Origin: Halopseudomonas aestusnigri
GTDB lineage: Bacteria > Pseudomonadota > Gammaproteobacteria > Pseudomonadales > Pseudomonadaceae
Assembly (NCBI RefSeq): GCF_002197985.1
Contig: NZ_NBYK01000006.1
Span: forward strand, 19,618 to 83,617
DNA length: 64,000 nucleotides
Direction of reading: 5' to 3'
Shown here: positions 28,362-36,936 of the stretch, piece by piece
Layout of the letters: each line of letters begins with the position of its first letter
Numbering within the stretch: position 1 is the first letter of the stretch
Notes under the pieces: model-generated
Databases searched by the model: none
What the model saw: the letters and a program-made list of their open reading frames with translations, nothing else
Told to the model about the DNA's origin: nothing
Made by a program: the position numbers and the translations under genes

Positions 28362-29195
28362 TTAGCCGTACCGACCGGTGATGTAGTCTTCCGTCTGTTT
28401 CTTCGACGGATTGGTGAACAGCGTGTTGGTGTCACCAAACTCGATCAGTTCGCCCATGTACATGAAGGCAGTGTAGTCAGACACCCGCGCCGCCTGCTGC
28501 ATGTTATGGGTCACGATCACAATGGTGAACTTGGACTTCAGCTCGTTGATCAGCTCTTCGATCTTCAGGGTGGAGATCGGGTCGAGCGCCGAGGCCGGCT
28601 CGTCGAGCAGCAGTACTTCCGGCTCAACCGCAATGGTGCGGGCGATACACAGACGCTGCTGCTGACCGCCCGACATACCGAGGGCCGACTCGTTCAGACG
28701 ATCCTTGACCTCATCCCACAGCGCCGCACCCTTGAGTGCCCACTCGACTACCTCATCCAGCGTACGCTTGTTGTTTACACCCTGAATGCGCAGGCCGTAG
28801 GCGACGTTCTCGTAGATCGACTTGGGGAACGGATTGGGCTTCTGGAACACCATGCCGACACGGCGGCGCAGTTCGGTGACGTTCACGTCCTTGCCGTAGA
28901 TGTTCTTGCCGTCGAGCAGGATTTCACCGTCTACGCGGCAACTGTCGACCAGGTCATTCATACGGTTGAAGCAGCGCAGCAGGGTCGACTTGCCGCAGCC
29001 GCTCGGGCCGATGAACGCGGTTACCCGGTTGCGCGGAATCCTCATGCTGACGTTGTGCAGGGCCTGCTTGGTGTCATAAAACAGGGACAGGTCCGGCACT
29101 TCCAGCGCAATGGACTCCTTGTCCATGTTCAGTTCCTGCTGGGAGCGCCCCAGGGCGCTCATATCCATGGCATGGGTTTTGGTGGTGTTAGACAT
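28362..29195 (-). CDS. pstB: Phosphate ABC transporter ATP-binding protein PstB
   Basis: The 277-residue ATPase has Walker [10 protein letters not shown] near residue 57, the PstB-specific [15 protein letters not shown], signature [18 protein letters not shown], Walker [14 protein letters not shown] and [13 protein letters not shown]. The N-terminal extension of about 25 residues is shared with the P. aeruginosa protein and supports the start at 29195. It energises phosphate import with PstC and PstA. Confidence 0.97.
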   Translation of the reverse strand: MSNTTKTHAMDMSALGRSQQELNMDKESIALEVPDLSLFYDTKQALHNVSMRIPRNRVTAFIGPSGCGKSTLLRCFNRMNDLVDSCRVDGEILLDGKNIYGKDVNVTELRRRVGMVFQKPNPFPKSIYENVAYGLRIQGVNNKRTLDEVVEWALKGAALWDEVKDRLNESALGMSGGQQQRLCIARTIAVEPEVLLLDEPASALDPISTLKIEELINELKSKFTIVIVTHNMQQAARVSDYTAFMYMGELIEFGDTNTLFTNPSKKQTEDYITGRYG

Positions 29196-29222
29196 AATTG
29201 TGCGTCCGCCTAGAAAGAGTGA

Positions 29223-30893
29223 TCAGTTTTCCAGCGCCTTGTACTTTTCGCGCAGGTGGTTGCGAATCGAAACCGCAGCAAAGTTGAGCGCGGCAATGAC
29301 GCCCACCAGCAGCAGCGCAGTGGCATATACCAGCGGCCGCGCTGCCTCGACGTTGGGGCTCTGGAAGCCGACGTCATAAATATGGAAGCCCAGGTGCATG
29401 AACTTCTGATCCAGGTGCAGATAGGGATAGTTGCCATTGAGCGGCAGGGTCGGTGCCAGCTTGACCACACCGACCAGCATCAGCGGTGCCACCTCGCCGG
29501 CGGCGCGGGCAACGGCGAGAATCAGACCGGTCATCATCGCCGGGCTGGACATCGGCAGAATCACCTTCCACAGGGTTTCCGACTTGGTTGCACCGAGGGC
29601 CAGCGAGCCCTCTCGCAGCGACCGTGGAATCCGGGTCAGGCCCTCTTCAGTCGCCACAATCACCACCGGCACGGTCAGCAGCGCCAGGGTCAGTGAGGCC
29701 CACAACAGACCGCCGGTGCCCAGGGTCGGCGCCGGCAGCGACTCGGGGAAAAACAGCTGGTCGATATTGCCACCGAGCAGGTAGATGAAGAAGCCGAGAC
29801 CAAATACGCCGTAAACGATCGAGGGAACACCGGCGAGGTTGTTCACCGCGATGCGGATGGTGCGTGTCACCGCACCCTGCTTGGCATATTCGCGCAGGTA
29901 GACCGCAGCCAGCACACCGAACGGCGTAACGATGATCGACATCAGCAGCACCATCATCACGGTACCGAAAATCGCCGGGAACACCCCACCCTCGGTGTTG
30001 GCCTCACGGGGCTCATCGCTGACGAACTCCCACAGCTTGCTGAAATAGTGACCAACCTTCGCAGTCGGGCCCATGGCGTTGGGCTGGAATACGCGCACTA
30101 CCGCACTCAGGTTGATGTCCTTTTCGCGGCCGTCCATCGCTCGCACGCGGATGCTGTCGCGATTGAACTCCCGATAGAGGTCGATCAGGTTGGCTTCCAG
30201 CTCCGCATACAGATCATTCTGAACCTTGCGCTCGGCTTCCAGCTGCGCCTTGCGGTCATCGGTCAGCGCATTGTCCAGTTCGTAGCCACGCTCGCGAAGA
30301 CGAATGCGCTCCAGCTCGGCGTTGATCTTGCCGATAGCGCCGGTCTCCAGCGCATGGATCTCATCGTAAATACCCAGTGCCCGGTCAACCGCCGGCTGCA
30401 GTGCTGTCCAGGCCTGATCGCCTTCGGCGATGAGCTGACCGGCCTGCTTGACCTGCAGCAGATAGCCATAGAAGTTGCCCCACTCGCGACGCTCGATAAC
30501 AACGATATCCTCGGGCGTGCGCTCGTTTTCCAGCCAGTCGGCGACGATCCAGCGGAAATCCGCGCCGTACAGGTCACGATTGCCGACTTTCAGCAGCTCG
30601 CGATCCATAAACTCGGTTTTTTCCGGATCCACCGGCAGGCCGGCACCATGCAGACGCTCGGTCGGCACCTGTTCGCGGGTAGTGACCTCACCGATCAGGG
30701 TAATGGTCGGCTGACCGGGTATGGTGTATTCCGCCTCGATGACGTCAGCCGGCCAGAAGTGGCTCAGGCCGCGCACAGCGATCAGCAGCAGCAGACCCAG
30801 GGTCATGATCACCGCGATGGCGACCGCGCCTGCATTCATCCAGACCCAGGGGCTGCCCGATTTGAACCAGGTTGTGAAGTTGCCTTGTTTCAC
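29223..30893 (-). CDS. pstA: Phosphate ABC transporter permease PstA
   Basis: This 556-residue permease has an N-terminal helix (about 17-37), a long periplasmic insert (about 40-290) rich in coiled-coil-like sequence (ELERIRLRERGYEL, QLEAERKVQNDLYAELE), and a C-terminal five-helix permease domain with the EAA loop LREGSLALGATKSETLWKVILP. The large insert makes it about twice the length of E. coli PstA but is usual in pseudomonads. The start is GTG at 30893 with AGGA 9 nt upstream. It pairs with PstC. Confidence 0.94.
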   Translation of the reverse strand: MKQGNFTTWFKSGSPWVWMNAGAVAIAVIMTLGLLLLIAVRGLSHFWPADVIEAEYTIPGQPTITLIGEVTTREQVPTERLHGAGLPVDPEKTEFMDRELLKVGNRDLYGADFRWIVADWLENERTPEDIVVIERREWGNFYGYLLQVKQAGQLIAEGDQAWTALQPAVDRALGIYDEIHALETGAIGKINAELERIRLRERGYELDNALTDDRKAQLEAERKVQNDLYAELEANLIDLYREFNRDSIRVRAMDGREKDINLSAVVRVFQPNAMGPTAKVGHYFSKLWEFVSDEPREANTEGGVFPAIFGTVMMVLLMSIIVTPFGVLAAVYLREYAKQGAVTRTIRIAVNNLAGVPSIVYGVFGLGFFIYLLGGNIDQLFFPESLPAPTLGTGGLLWASLTLALLTVPVVIVATEEGLTRIPRSLREGSLALGATKSETLWKVILPMSSPAMMTGLILAVARAAGEVAPLMLVGVVKLAPTLPLNGNYPYLHLDQKFMHLGFHIYDVGFQSPNVEAARPLVYATALLLVGVIAALNFAAVSIRNHLREKYKALEN

Positions 30894-30910
30894 TGTCTAG
30901 AGTCCTGTGG

Positions 30911-33187
30911 TCAGAGAGAGGCGTATTTCTTGCGCAGGCGCTGACGAATCAGCTCCGCCGCCGTGTTCATCAGGAAGGTAAAACTGAGCAGCACCAGCGC
31001 TGCCAGGAACAGCACCCGGTAATGGGTACTGCCCACTTCCGATTCCGGCATTTCGACCGCGATATTGGCCGACAGAGTGCGCATGCCTTCGAAGATGTTC
31101 CAGTCCATGATCGGCGTGTTGCCGGTGGCCATCAGCACGATCATGGTTTCACCTACCGCACGGCCCATGCCGATCATCACCGCGGAGAAGATACCCGGGC
31201 TGGCGGTCAGAATGACCACGCGACTGAGCGTCTGCCACGGGGTGGCGCCCAGCGCCAGCGAGCCTTGAGTCAGGTGGCGGGGCACACTGAATACCGCGTC
31301 TTCGGCAATCGAGAAGATGGTCGGGATCACCGCAAAGCCCATGGCCAGACCCACCACCAGTGAGTTGCGCTGATCGAAGTTGATGCCCATGTCGCGGGTC
31401 AGGAACACCCGCATGTCGCCACCAAAGAACCAGGCCTCGATATAGACGCTCATGGCAAAACAGGCCCAGCCCAGCAGCATCACCACCGGGATCAACAGCA
31501 CCGCTTCCCAGCCCTCGGGTACCCGCAGCCGGATACGTGCCGGCAGACGGCTCCAGCCGTAGGCAAAGGCGATAAACACGATCGGCGTCAGGATCAGCAG
31601 AGAGACGATACCCGGCAGATTGTCTTCCAGCAGAGGCGCCAGCCAGAGACCGGCGAGGAAGCCGAGAATCACCGTCGGCAGCGCCTCCATCAGCTCGATA
31701 ATCGGCTTGACCTTGCGGCGCAGCGCCGGCGCCATGAAGTAGGCGGTGTAGACCGCGGCGGCGATCGCCAGCGGCGTTGCCAGCAGCATGGCGTAGAAGG
31801 CCGCCTTGAGGGTACCGAAGGTCAGCGGCGCCAGGCTCAGCTTGGGTTCAAACTCGGAGGTGGCCGAGGTCGACTGCCAGACGTAATCCGGCTCCGGATA
31901 GCTTTCGTACCAGACCTTGCCCCACAGCGAGCTCCAGGAAATCTCCGGGTGCTCGTTATGCACGTCCCAGTAGCTCAACTCGCCGTTACCGTGCTCCACC
32001 AGCAGATGATCGGCACGCGGACCGATGGCTACGGCGCTCACCGTACCCTCGCCCAGCGGCTCGACCAGCAGATTATTGTGCGCGGTTGAGTTGTAGATGC
32101 CCAGCTGACCAGCCGTATCGACAGCAAGGAACACCTTGCGACGCTCTTCAGGCTGGATCAGCGCAATCGACTCGCCCTGCTGCTGATCGAAATCACGTAC
32201 TTCGGTCAGCAGCGGGTGGCCGTTGCCACGCACCATAAACCATTGTTTCAGCTCGCCGCTGCTGTCACCGACAATCAGCGAAATACCGCCGAGCATCAGA
32301 TTGACCGAAGTAATCGAGGTGCCCATGCCCTCAACCACCTTGTAGCGACCATTGAGCTCGCCCTTTTTGCGCAGCGCCAGCACATCGATGTGCTGCTCAC
32401 CGTTGACCACATACATCCACTGACGCAGCGGATCGATCAGGATGCGAGTGACCTCGCCTTGAGCGGGGTCGAGTGCCAACCGGGATTCGCTGCGAGTTTC
32501 GGCACCGGTCATCATGTTGCGCTTGATGCTGACACTGGTCGCCACCAGATCGCTGCCGATGCTGCCGGCCAGGGTCAGACCGTTACTGTCGCTGCTCATG
32601 GCGACCTGATCCAGTGCACGCCCCTGCTCGTCCAGGGTGATCGCTTCCTGACCGTAGGGGAAGTTAAGGCTGGGCGTAATCAGCCGCACATCGTCCGGAT
32701 AGGTCACCTTGTAGTCATGCTGGGCAATCAGCACCTGGCCATTGCTCAGCCCCACCACAAAGCGACGGGAATTGGGGGTTTCCACACTAAAGCTGGTCAC
32801 CTGCGCACCGGCCGGAATCGGCAGCTGCTGTTGCAGCACCGCCTTGCCGTCACGGGCATTGAAAAAGCTCACCTGGCCGCTCCGGGCCACGCGAATCGCC
32901 ACCTCGCCCTGCTCTTCCATCGCCAGCATCAGCGGCGGATCGTCGGCCTGCACCCAGCTTGCACTGTAACGCTCGCGTTCCTCGATCTCGGCCCCACCGA
33001 ACAGCGGCAGCACCTCATACAGCAGATAGAGGAAAATCAGCAGGACAGCGACAATAACGCCAAGACCACCGACCGCAACGTACCAACGGGTAAAATGGTC
33101 CTTGAAATGACGCATGGCCCGATGGCGCTGCATCGCCGGAGTATTGAAGTCGACGCTGGACGTCTTGGATGGGGATTGGGTAGTCAT
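30911..33187 (-). CDS. pstC: Phosphate ABC transporter permease PstC
   Basis: The 758-residue protein has an N-terminal helix (about 36-60), a roughly 380-residue periplasmic region with beta-propeller-like character, then a permease domain (about 450-750) with the EAA loop LTQGSLALGATPWQTLSRVVI and GRAVGETMIVLMATGNTP. The extended periplasmic part is much larger than in E. coli PstC and matches pseudomonad homologues. ATG at 33187 is preferred over the GTG at 33196 because AGGG precedes it at a suitable distance. A strong terminator lies between pstS and pstC. Confidence 0.94.
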   Translation of the reverse strand: MTTQSPSKTSSVDFNTPAMQRHRAMRHFKDHFTRWYVAVGGLGVIVAVLLIFLYLLYEVLPLFGGAEIEERERYSASWVQADDPPLMLAMEEQGEVAIRVARSGQVSFFNARDGKAVLQQQLPIPAGAQVTSFSVETPNSRRFVVGLSNGQVLIAQHDYKVTYPDDVRLITPSLNFPYGQEAITLDEQGRALDQVAMSSDSNGLTLAGSIGSDLVATSVSIKRNMMTGAETRSESRLALDPAQGEVTRILIDPLRQWMYVVNGEQHIDVLALRKKGELNGRYKVVEGMGTSITSVNLMLGGISLIVGDSSGELKQWFMVRGNGHPLLTEVRDFDQQQGESIALIQPEERRKVFLAVDTAGQLGIYNSTAHNNLLVEPLGEGTVSAVAIGPRADHLLVEHGNGELSYWDVHNEHPEISWSSLWGKVWYESYPEPDYVWQSTSATSEFEPKLSLAPLTFGTLKAAFYAMLLATPLAIAAAVYTAYFMAPALRRKVKPIIELMEALPTVILGFLAGLWLAPLLEDNLPGIVSLLILTPIVFIAFAYGWSRLPARIRLRVPEGWEAVLLIPVVMLLGWACFAMSVYIEAWFFGGDMRVFLTRDMGINFDQRNSLVVGLAMGFAVIPTIFSIAEDAVFSVPRHLTQGSLALGATPWQTLSRVVILTASPGIFSAVMIGMGRAVGETMIVLMATGNTPIMDWNIFEGMRTLSANIAVEMPESEVGSTHYRVLFLAALVLLSFTFLMNTAAELIRQRLRKKYASL

Positions 33188-33240
33188 GGCGCACACCCTA
33201 CAGGGTCAATGTGACGAATTGATTACAGCCTGGTGACGGC

Positions 33241-33275
33241 AAAAAAGGGGCGTGTCAGTGACACCCCCCTTTTTT
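33241..33275 (-). terminator. Terminator/attenuator between pstS and pstC
   Basis: On the minus strand a long hairpin (AAAAAAGGGG and GGTGTCA arms pairing with TGACACGCCCC, 33241-33275) ends in six T residues. It lies 30 bp after pstS and would reduce read-through into pstC, matching the higher need for binding protein than permease. Confidence 0.85.
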
Positions 33276-33305
33276 GCCCGGCATCCGTGCCCGACAGCTG
33301 CGAAC

Positions 33306-34274
33306 TTAGAAACCCAGTTGCTCGTGGACGTTGTCCACAGCGCGCTTGGGCATCGGCACGTAACCGTCCTTGAAGACCACTTCCTGACCCTGCTTGGACA
33401 GCATCATCTTGACGAACTCGCGCTCCAGCGGAGCCAGCTCGCCGTTCGGGGCCTTGTTCACGTAAACGTAGAGGAAGCGCGACAGCGGGTAAGTACCGGC
33501 GATAGCGTTCTCTTCGTTGGCTTCGATGAACGGCTGACCTTCTTCTGCCGCCAGCGGGATGGCGCGAACGCTGGAGGTACGGTAGCCCAGACCGGAGTAG
33601 CCGACCGCGTTCAGCGACTGGCTGACCGACTGAACAACAGAAGCAGAGCCCGGCTGTTCGTTCACGCCGCTGCGGAAGTCACCCTTGCACAGCGCATTTT
33701 CCTTGAAGTAACCGTAGGTACCGGAAACCGAGTTGCGGCCGTAGAGCTGGATGTCACGATCAGCCCAGGCACCGGTCAGACCCAGCTTGCCCCAGGTATC
33801 CAGATCTTCACCACCGCACAGGCGGGTAGCAGAGAAGATACCGTCAACCTGAGCCATGGTCAGGCCTTCGATCGGGTTGTCCTTGTGAGCGAAGACAGCC
33901 AGGGCGTCGATAGCAACCGGAACAGCGGTCGGCTTGTAGCCATAACGCTCTTCAAATGCCTGGATCTCGCTGTCTTTCATCATGCGGCTCATCGGAGCCA
34001 GGTTGGAGGTACCCTCGGTCAGAGCCGGCGGCGCAGTGGACGAACCTGCGGCCTGGATCTGAATGTTGACGTTGGGGTACAGGCGCTTAAACTCTTCGGC
34101 CCACAGGGTCATCATGTTGGCCAGAGTATCGGAGCCGACGCTGGACAGGTTGCCGGATACACCGCCGACACGCTGGTAGTCTTCCAGGGCCGGATCAACG
34201 GCGGCAAAGCTGGAGCTGGCGGCGACGCCGGCGGCAGCGAAGGTCACAGCAGCGAACAAGCGCTTGAGTTTCAT
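33306..34274 (-). CDS. pstS: Periplasmic phosphate-binding protein PstS
   Basis: The 322-residue precursor has a 24-residue signal peptide ending FAA. The phosphate-binding loops are recognisable: [37 protein letters not shown] and [18 protein letters not shown] Cys pair (RLCGGED, ALCKGD) may form a disulfide. It delivers phosphate to PstCA. The ATG at 34274 has AGGAG 6 nt upstream. A Pho box stands upstream and a terminator downstream. Confidence 0.97.
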   Translation of the reverse strand: MKLKRLFAAVTFAAAGVAASSSFAAVDPALEDYQRVGGVSGNLSSVGSDTLANMMTLWAEEFKRLYPNVNIQIQAAGSSTAPPALTEGTSNLAPMSRMMKDSEIQAFEERYGYKPTAVPVAIDALAVFAHKDNPIEGLTMAQVDGIFSATRLCGGEDLDTWGKLGLTGAWADRDIQLYGRNSVSGTYGYFKENALCKGDFRSGVNEQPGSASVVQSVSQSLNAVGYSGLGYRTSSVRAIPLAAEEGQPFIEANEENAIAGTYPLSRFLYVYVNKAPNGELAPLEREFVKMMLSKQGQEVVFKDGYVPMPKRAVDNVHEQLGF

Positions 34275-34336
34275 GTCATTCTCCTGTTGAGGTAGTGTTT
34301 GCAACACGCGACTCAGTATTGGGATGCGATGTGACA

Positions 34337-34370
34337 ACTCTATTCAGGAATTATGACAATTGTGTGAAGG
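34337..34370 (-). promoter_or_regulatory. Pho box of pstS
   Basis: On the minus strand CCTTCAC (34364-34370) and TTGTCAT (34353-34359) are separated by 4 nt, giving the 11-bp period of a Pho box (5/7 and 6/7 matches to CTGTCAT/C). TAGAGT (34337-34342), 10 bp further, is a candidate -10 element. Confidence 0.65.
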
Positions 34371-34415
34371 GCGCAAACTCCGCGAGATAGCGGGCACAAC
34401 GCGCTCACACAACGA

Positions 34416-34444
34416 TTGAGAGCCTGCCCCCAATCCCTTACCAT
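34416..34444 (+). promoter_or_regulatory. Possible promoter of the thioesterase-TRAP group
   Basis: TTGAGA (34416-34421) and TACCAT (34439-34444) are separated by 17 bp, giving a predicted transcript start near 34451 and a leader of about 70 nt before the thioesterase gene. Confidence 0.4.
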
Positions 34445-34520
34445 AGGCGGCTTGCCGCGCGATCGGCGTTCCGCCGAAGCTTGGCACAACAATTACAATA
34501 GACCACTGTCGAGTCTACCA

Positions 34521-34913
34521 ATGCACGAATTAGATACCGATCCCGTGCCACAGGGCGAACTGGCGCTGAAAATTACGGCCCTGCCGCGGGACTGCAACAG
34601 CTTTGGCGACATTTATGGTGGCTGGCTGGTAGCCCAGATGGATACCGCCGGCACCAGTATCGCGGCCCGCATAGCACGCGGCCGCGTTGCCACCGTTGCG
34701 ATTGACCGCATGGGGTTCATGGTGCCGGTTCCGGTTGGCGCCCAGCTCGCGTTCCATGGCGAAGTACTGGATATCGGCCGCAGCTCGATCAAGATCCTGG
34801 TCGAAGTCTGGAGCGAAGATCTGGCCCACGACGAAAGCCGCAAGGTAACCGAAGCCACCTTCGTCTTCGTAGCCATCGACGATCGCGGCCGCACCCGGGT
34901 CATCCCGTCCTGA
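34521..34913 (+). CDS. Acyl-CoA thioesterase, hotdog fold (YciA-like)
   Basis: The 130-residue hotdog protein contains DCNSFGDIYGGWLVAQMDTAG, the N/D-x-x-G-x-x-x-GG motif of the YciA/BACH thioesterase class, and ends with TEATFVFVAIDDRGRTRVIP. It hydrolyses acyl-CoA esters; chain preference unknown. The ribosome binding site is weak (GAG). TRAP transporter genes follow 40 bp later and may be cotranscribed. Confidence 0.88.
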   Translation: MHELDTDPVPQGELALKITALPRDCNSFGDIYGGWLVAQMDTAGTSIAARIARGRVATVAIDRMGFMVPVPVGAQLAFHGEVLDIGRSSIKILVEVWSEDLAHDESRKVTEATFVFVAIDDRGRTRVIPS

Positions 34914-34953
34914 TCTAGACGGCTGCCCGGCGGCCCTGACGGACTGCTGTCAC

Positions 34954-35514
34954 ATGTTCCAACGCCTTACCGCTGCGGGCCTCTCACTGGCCTGCCTCAT
35001 CGACCGTGCCACCAGCCTGCTGGGGCGTAGCGTTGCCTGGCTGACACTGCTCATGGTACTGCTCACCTGCGCCGTGGTGGTGCTGCGTTACGGCTTCGAT
35101 ATCGGCGCCACCGCCACCCAGGAACTCATTCTCTACGCGCACTCGCTGGTGTTTCTCGGCGCCGCAGCCTGGGCTCTGCAGCGCGATGCCCATGTACGCG
35201 TCGACATTTTCTTCCGCCGCCTGCAGCAGCGCGGCAAGGCGCTGGTCGACCTGACCGGCAGCCTGCTGTTTCTGCTGCCCATGTGCCTGTTTCTGGCGTA
35301 CAACTGCTGGGATTACGTCGGCATGTCGTGGCAACGACAGGAGCGCTCGGCCGATGCCGGCGGTCTGCCCTGGGTCTATCTGCACAAGAGTTTCATCCTG
35401 CTGCTGGTCGCCAGCCTGCTGCTGCAGGCCGTGGCACAGATCCTCAAAACGCTGGCGGTACTGAGTGGCGTCCGGCCAGGACACCTGCCAGCCAGTCATG
35501 AGGAGCACCTGTAA
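34954..35514 (+). CDS. TRAP transporter small permease (DctQ family)
   Basis: This 186-residue protein has four predicted membrane helices (about 27-47, 58-78, 102-122, 145-168) with the DctQ-typical VVVLRYGFDIGATATQELILYAHSLVFLGAAAWAL and HVRVDIF. With DctM it forms the membrane part of a tripartite, ion-driven carboxylate importer. The ribosome binding site is poor. Its stop overlaps the start of dctM (TAATG). The only binding protein in the window is 12 kb away (49204-50304). Confidence 0.9.
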   Translation: MFQRLTAAGLSLACLIDRATSLLGRSVAWLTLLMVLLTCAVVVLRYGFDIGATATQELILYAHSLVFLGAAAWALQRDAHVRVDIFFRRLQQRGKALVDLTGSLLFLLPMCLFLAYNCWDYVGMSWQRQERSADAGGLPWVYLHKSFILLLVASLLLQAVAQILKTLAVLSGVRPGHLPASHEEHL

Positions 35515-36890
35515 TGGGCGGGGAATTCATGGCGATTGCGCTGTTCGTCTGTCTCTGTCTGGCGTTGATGGCCGGCTACCCGGTGGCTTTCACCCTGGGC
35601 GGCATCTCGCTGCTGTTCGCCGGTATCGGCATCGTCTTTGACCTGTTTGAGCCGAGCTTTCTGGGCGCCCTGCCGAGCCGACTGTATGGCACCATGACCA
35701 ATCAGACACTGATGGCGGTGCCGCTGTTCGTGTTCATGGGTGTCATGCTGGAGAAATCACGCATCGCCGAGGATCTGCTCGACGCCATGGCGCGACTGTT
35801 CGGTGGTTTGCGTGGCGGACTGGCCTTCTCGGTCTGCATTGTCGGGGCGTTGCTCGCCGCCAGCACCGGCATTGTCGGCGCCACCGTGGTCACCCTCGGC
35901 CTGCTGGCGCTGCCGACCATGCTGCGCCGCGGCTACGACCCGGCGCTGGCTACCGGCACGCTGGCGGCAACCGGCACCCTCGGGCAGATTATTCCGCCGT
36001 CGATCATTCTGGTGCTGCTCGGTGACGTGCTGTCCAACGCCTATCAGCAGGCGCAGCAACGGCTCGGCATTTTTTCACCCAAGACCGTCACCGTCAGCGA
36101 CCTGTTCGTCGGCGCGCTGCTGCCGGGATTGCTGCTGGTAGTGCTGTATCTGCTGTATCTGGCCTTTGTCGCCTGGCGCCAGCCGGAAAAACTGCCAGCG
36201 CCGACGCCGCAAGAGCGCAGCGCCGTCTCAATCGCCCAATTGCTGCGCAGCCTGCTGCCACCGTTGCTGCTGATCGTGGCGGTGCTCGGCTCCATTCTGG
36301 GTGGTGTCGCCACACCGACCGAGGCCGCCGCTGTCGGCGCGTTGGGGGCAGGTCTGCTGGCGCTGGGCAAGGGGCAGCTGAGTATCGTCAAGCTGCGCGA
36401 GGTGGCCCAGGCCACCGCCGAAATCAGCGCCATGGTATTCATGATTCTGCTCGGCGCGTCGATCTTTTCGCTGGTATTCCGCGGGTTCGGTGGCGACGAG
36501 CTGATCCACGAGCTGTTCCACTCGCTGCCGGGCGGCGCCTTTACCGCCACACTGGTGGTGATGCTGGTGATCTTTCTGCTCGGTTTTATTCTCGACTTTA
36601 TCGAGATCACCTTCGTGGTCGTGCCGATTGTCGGCCCGGTACTGTTGAGCATGGGCATCGACCCAGTCTGGCTCGGAGTGATGATCGCGCTGAACCTGCA
36701 AACCTCGTTCCTCACCCCGCCGTTCGGCCTGTCGCTGTTCTATCTGCGCGGCGTCACGCCTGCCAGCGTCCCTACCTCGGCCATCTACCGCGGGGTATTG
36801 CCGTTTATCGTCATACAGTTGCTGATGCTGGTGATCGCCGCCTGCTGGCCAGGGCTGGTGACCTGGTTGCCCACACTGCTGGCGCAATAA
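35514..36890 (+). CDS. TRAP transporter large permease (DctM family)
   Basis: This 458-residue, about 12-helix protein is the transport channel of the TRAP system. VPLFVFMGVMLEKSRIAEDLLDAMARLFGGLRGGLA, GALLAASTGIVGATVVTLGLLALPTML and GTLGQIIPPSIILVLLGDV are family landmarks. The sequence resembles the subgroup used for 2-oxoacids and mannitol-like substrates (an impression, not a search result). GAGGAG lies 8 nt before the ATG, which overlaps the dctQ stop. Confidence 0.93.
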   Translation: MGGEFMAIALFVCLCLALMAGYPVAFTLGGISLLFAGIGIVFDLFEPSFLGALPSRLYGTMTNQTLMAVPLFVFMGVMLEKSRIAEDLLDAMARLFGGLRGGLAFSVCIVGALLAASTGIVGATVVTLGLLALPTMLRRGYDPALATGTLAATGTLGQIIPPSIILVLLGDVLSNAYQQAQQRLGIFSPKTVTVSDLFVGALLPGLLLVVLYLLYLAFVAWRQPEKLPAPTPQERSAVSIAQLLRSLLPPLLLIVAVLGSILGGVATPTEAAAVGALGAGLLALGKGQLSIVKLREVAQATAEISAMVFMILLGASIFSLVFRGFGGDELIHELFHSLPGGAFTATLVVMLVIFLLGFILDFIEITFVVVPIVGPVLLSMGIDPVWLGVMIALNLQTSFLTPPFGLSLFYLRGVTPASVPTSAIYRGVLPFIVIQLLMLVIAACWPGLVTWLPTLLAQ

Positions 36891-36936
36891 CACCGGCCCA
36901 ACCGGGCACCCGCCCGGTCGGGCCGCCTGCAGCGCT

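Noticed and set aside
34938-34956. CTGTCAC with a poor upstream partner at the dctQ start, and the same CTGTCACATG at the LTA-synthase start (43003-43012), suggesting Pho boxes
   Set aside because: Both overlap the start codons and lack a second good half-site at 11 bp, so they cannot act as promoter Pho boxes; the similarity is likely chance.
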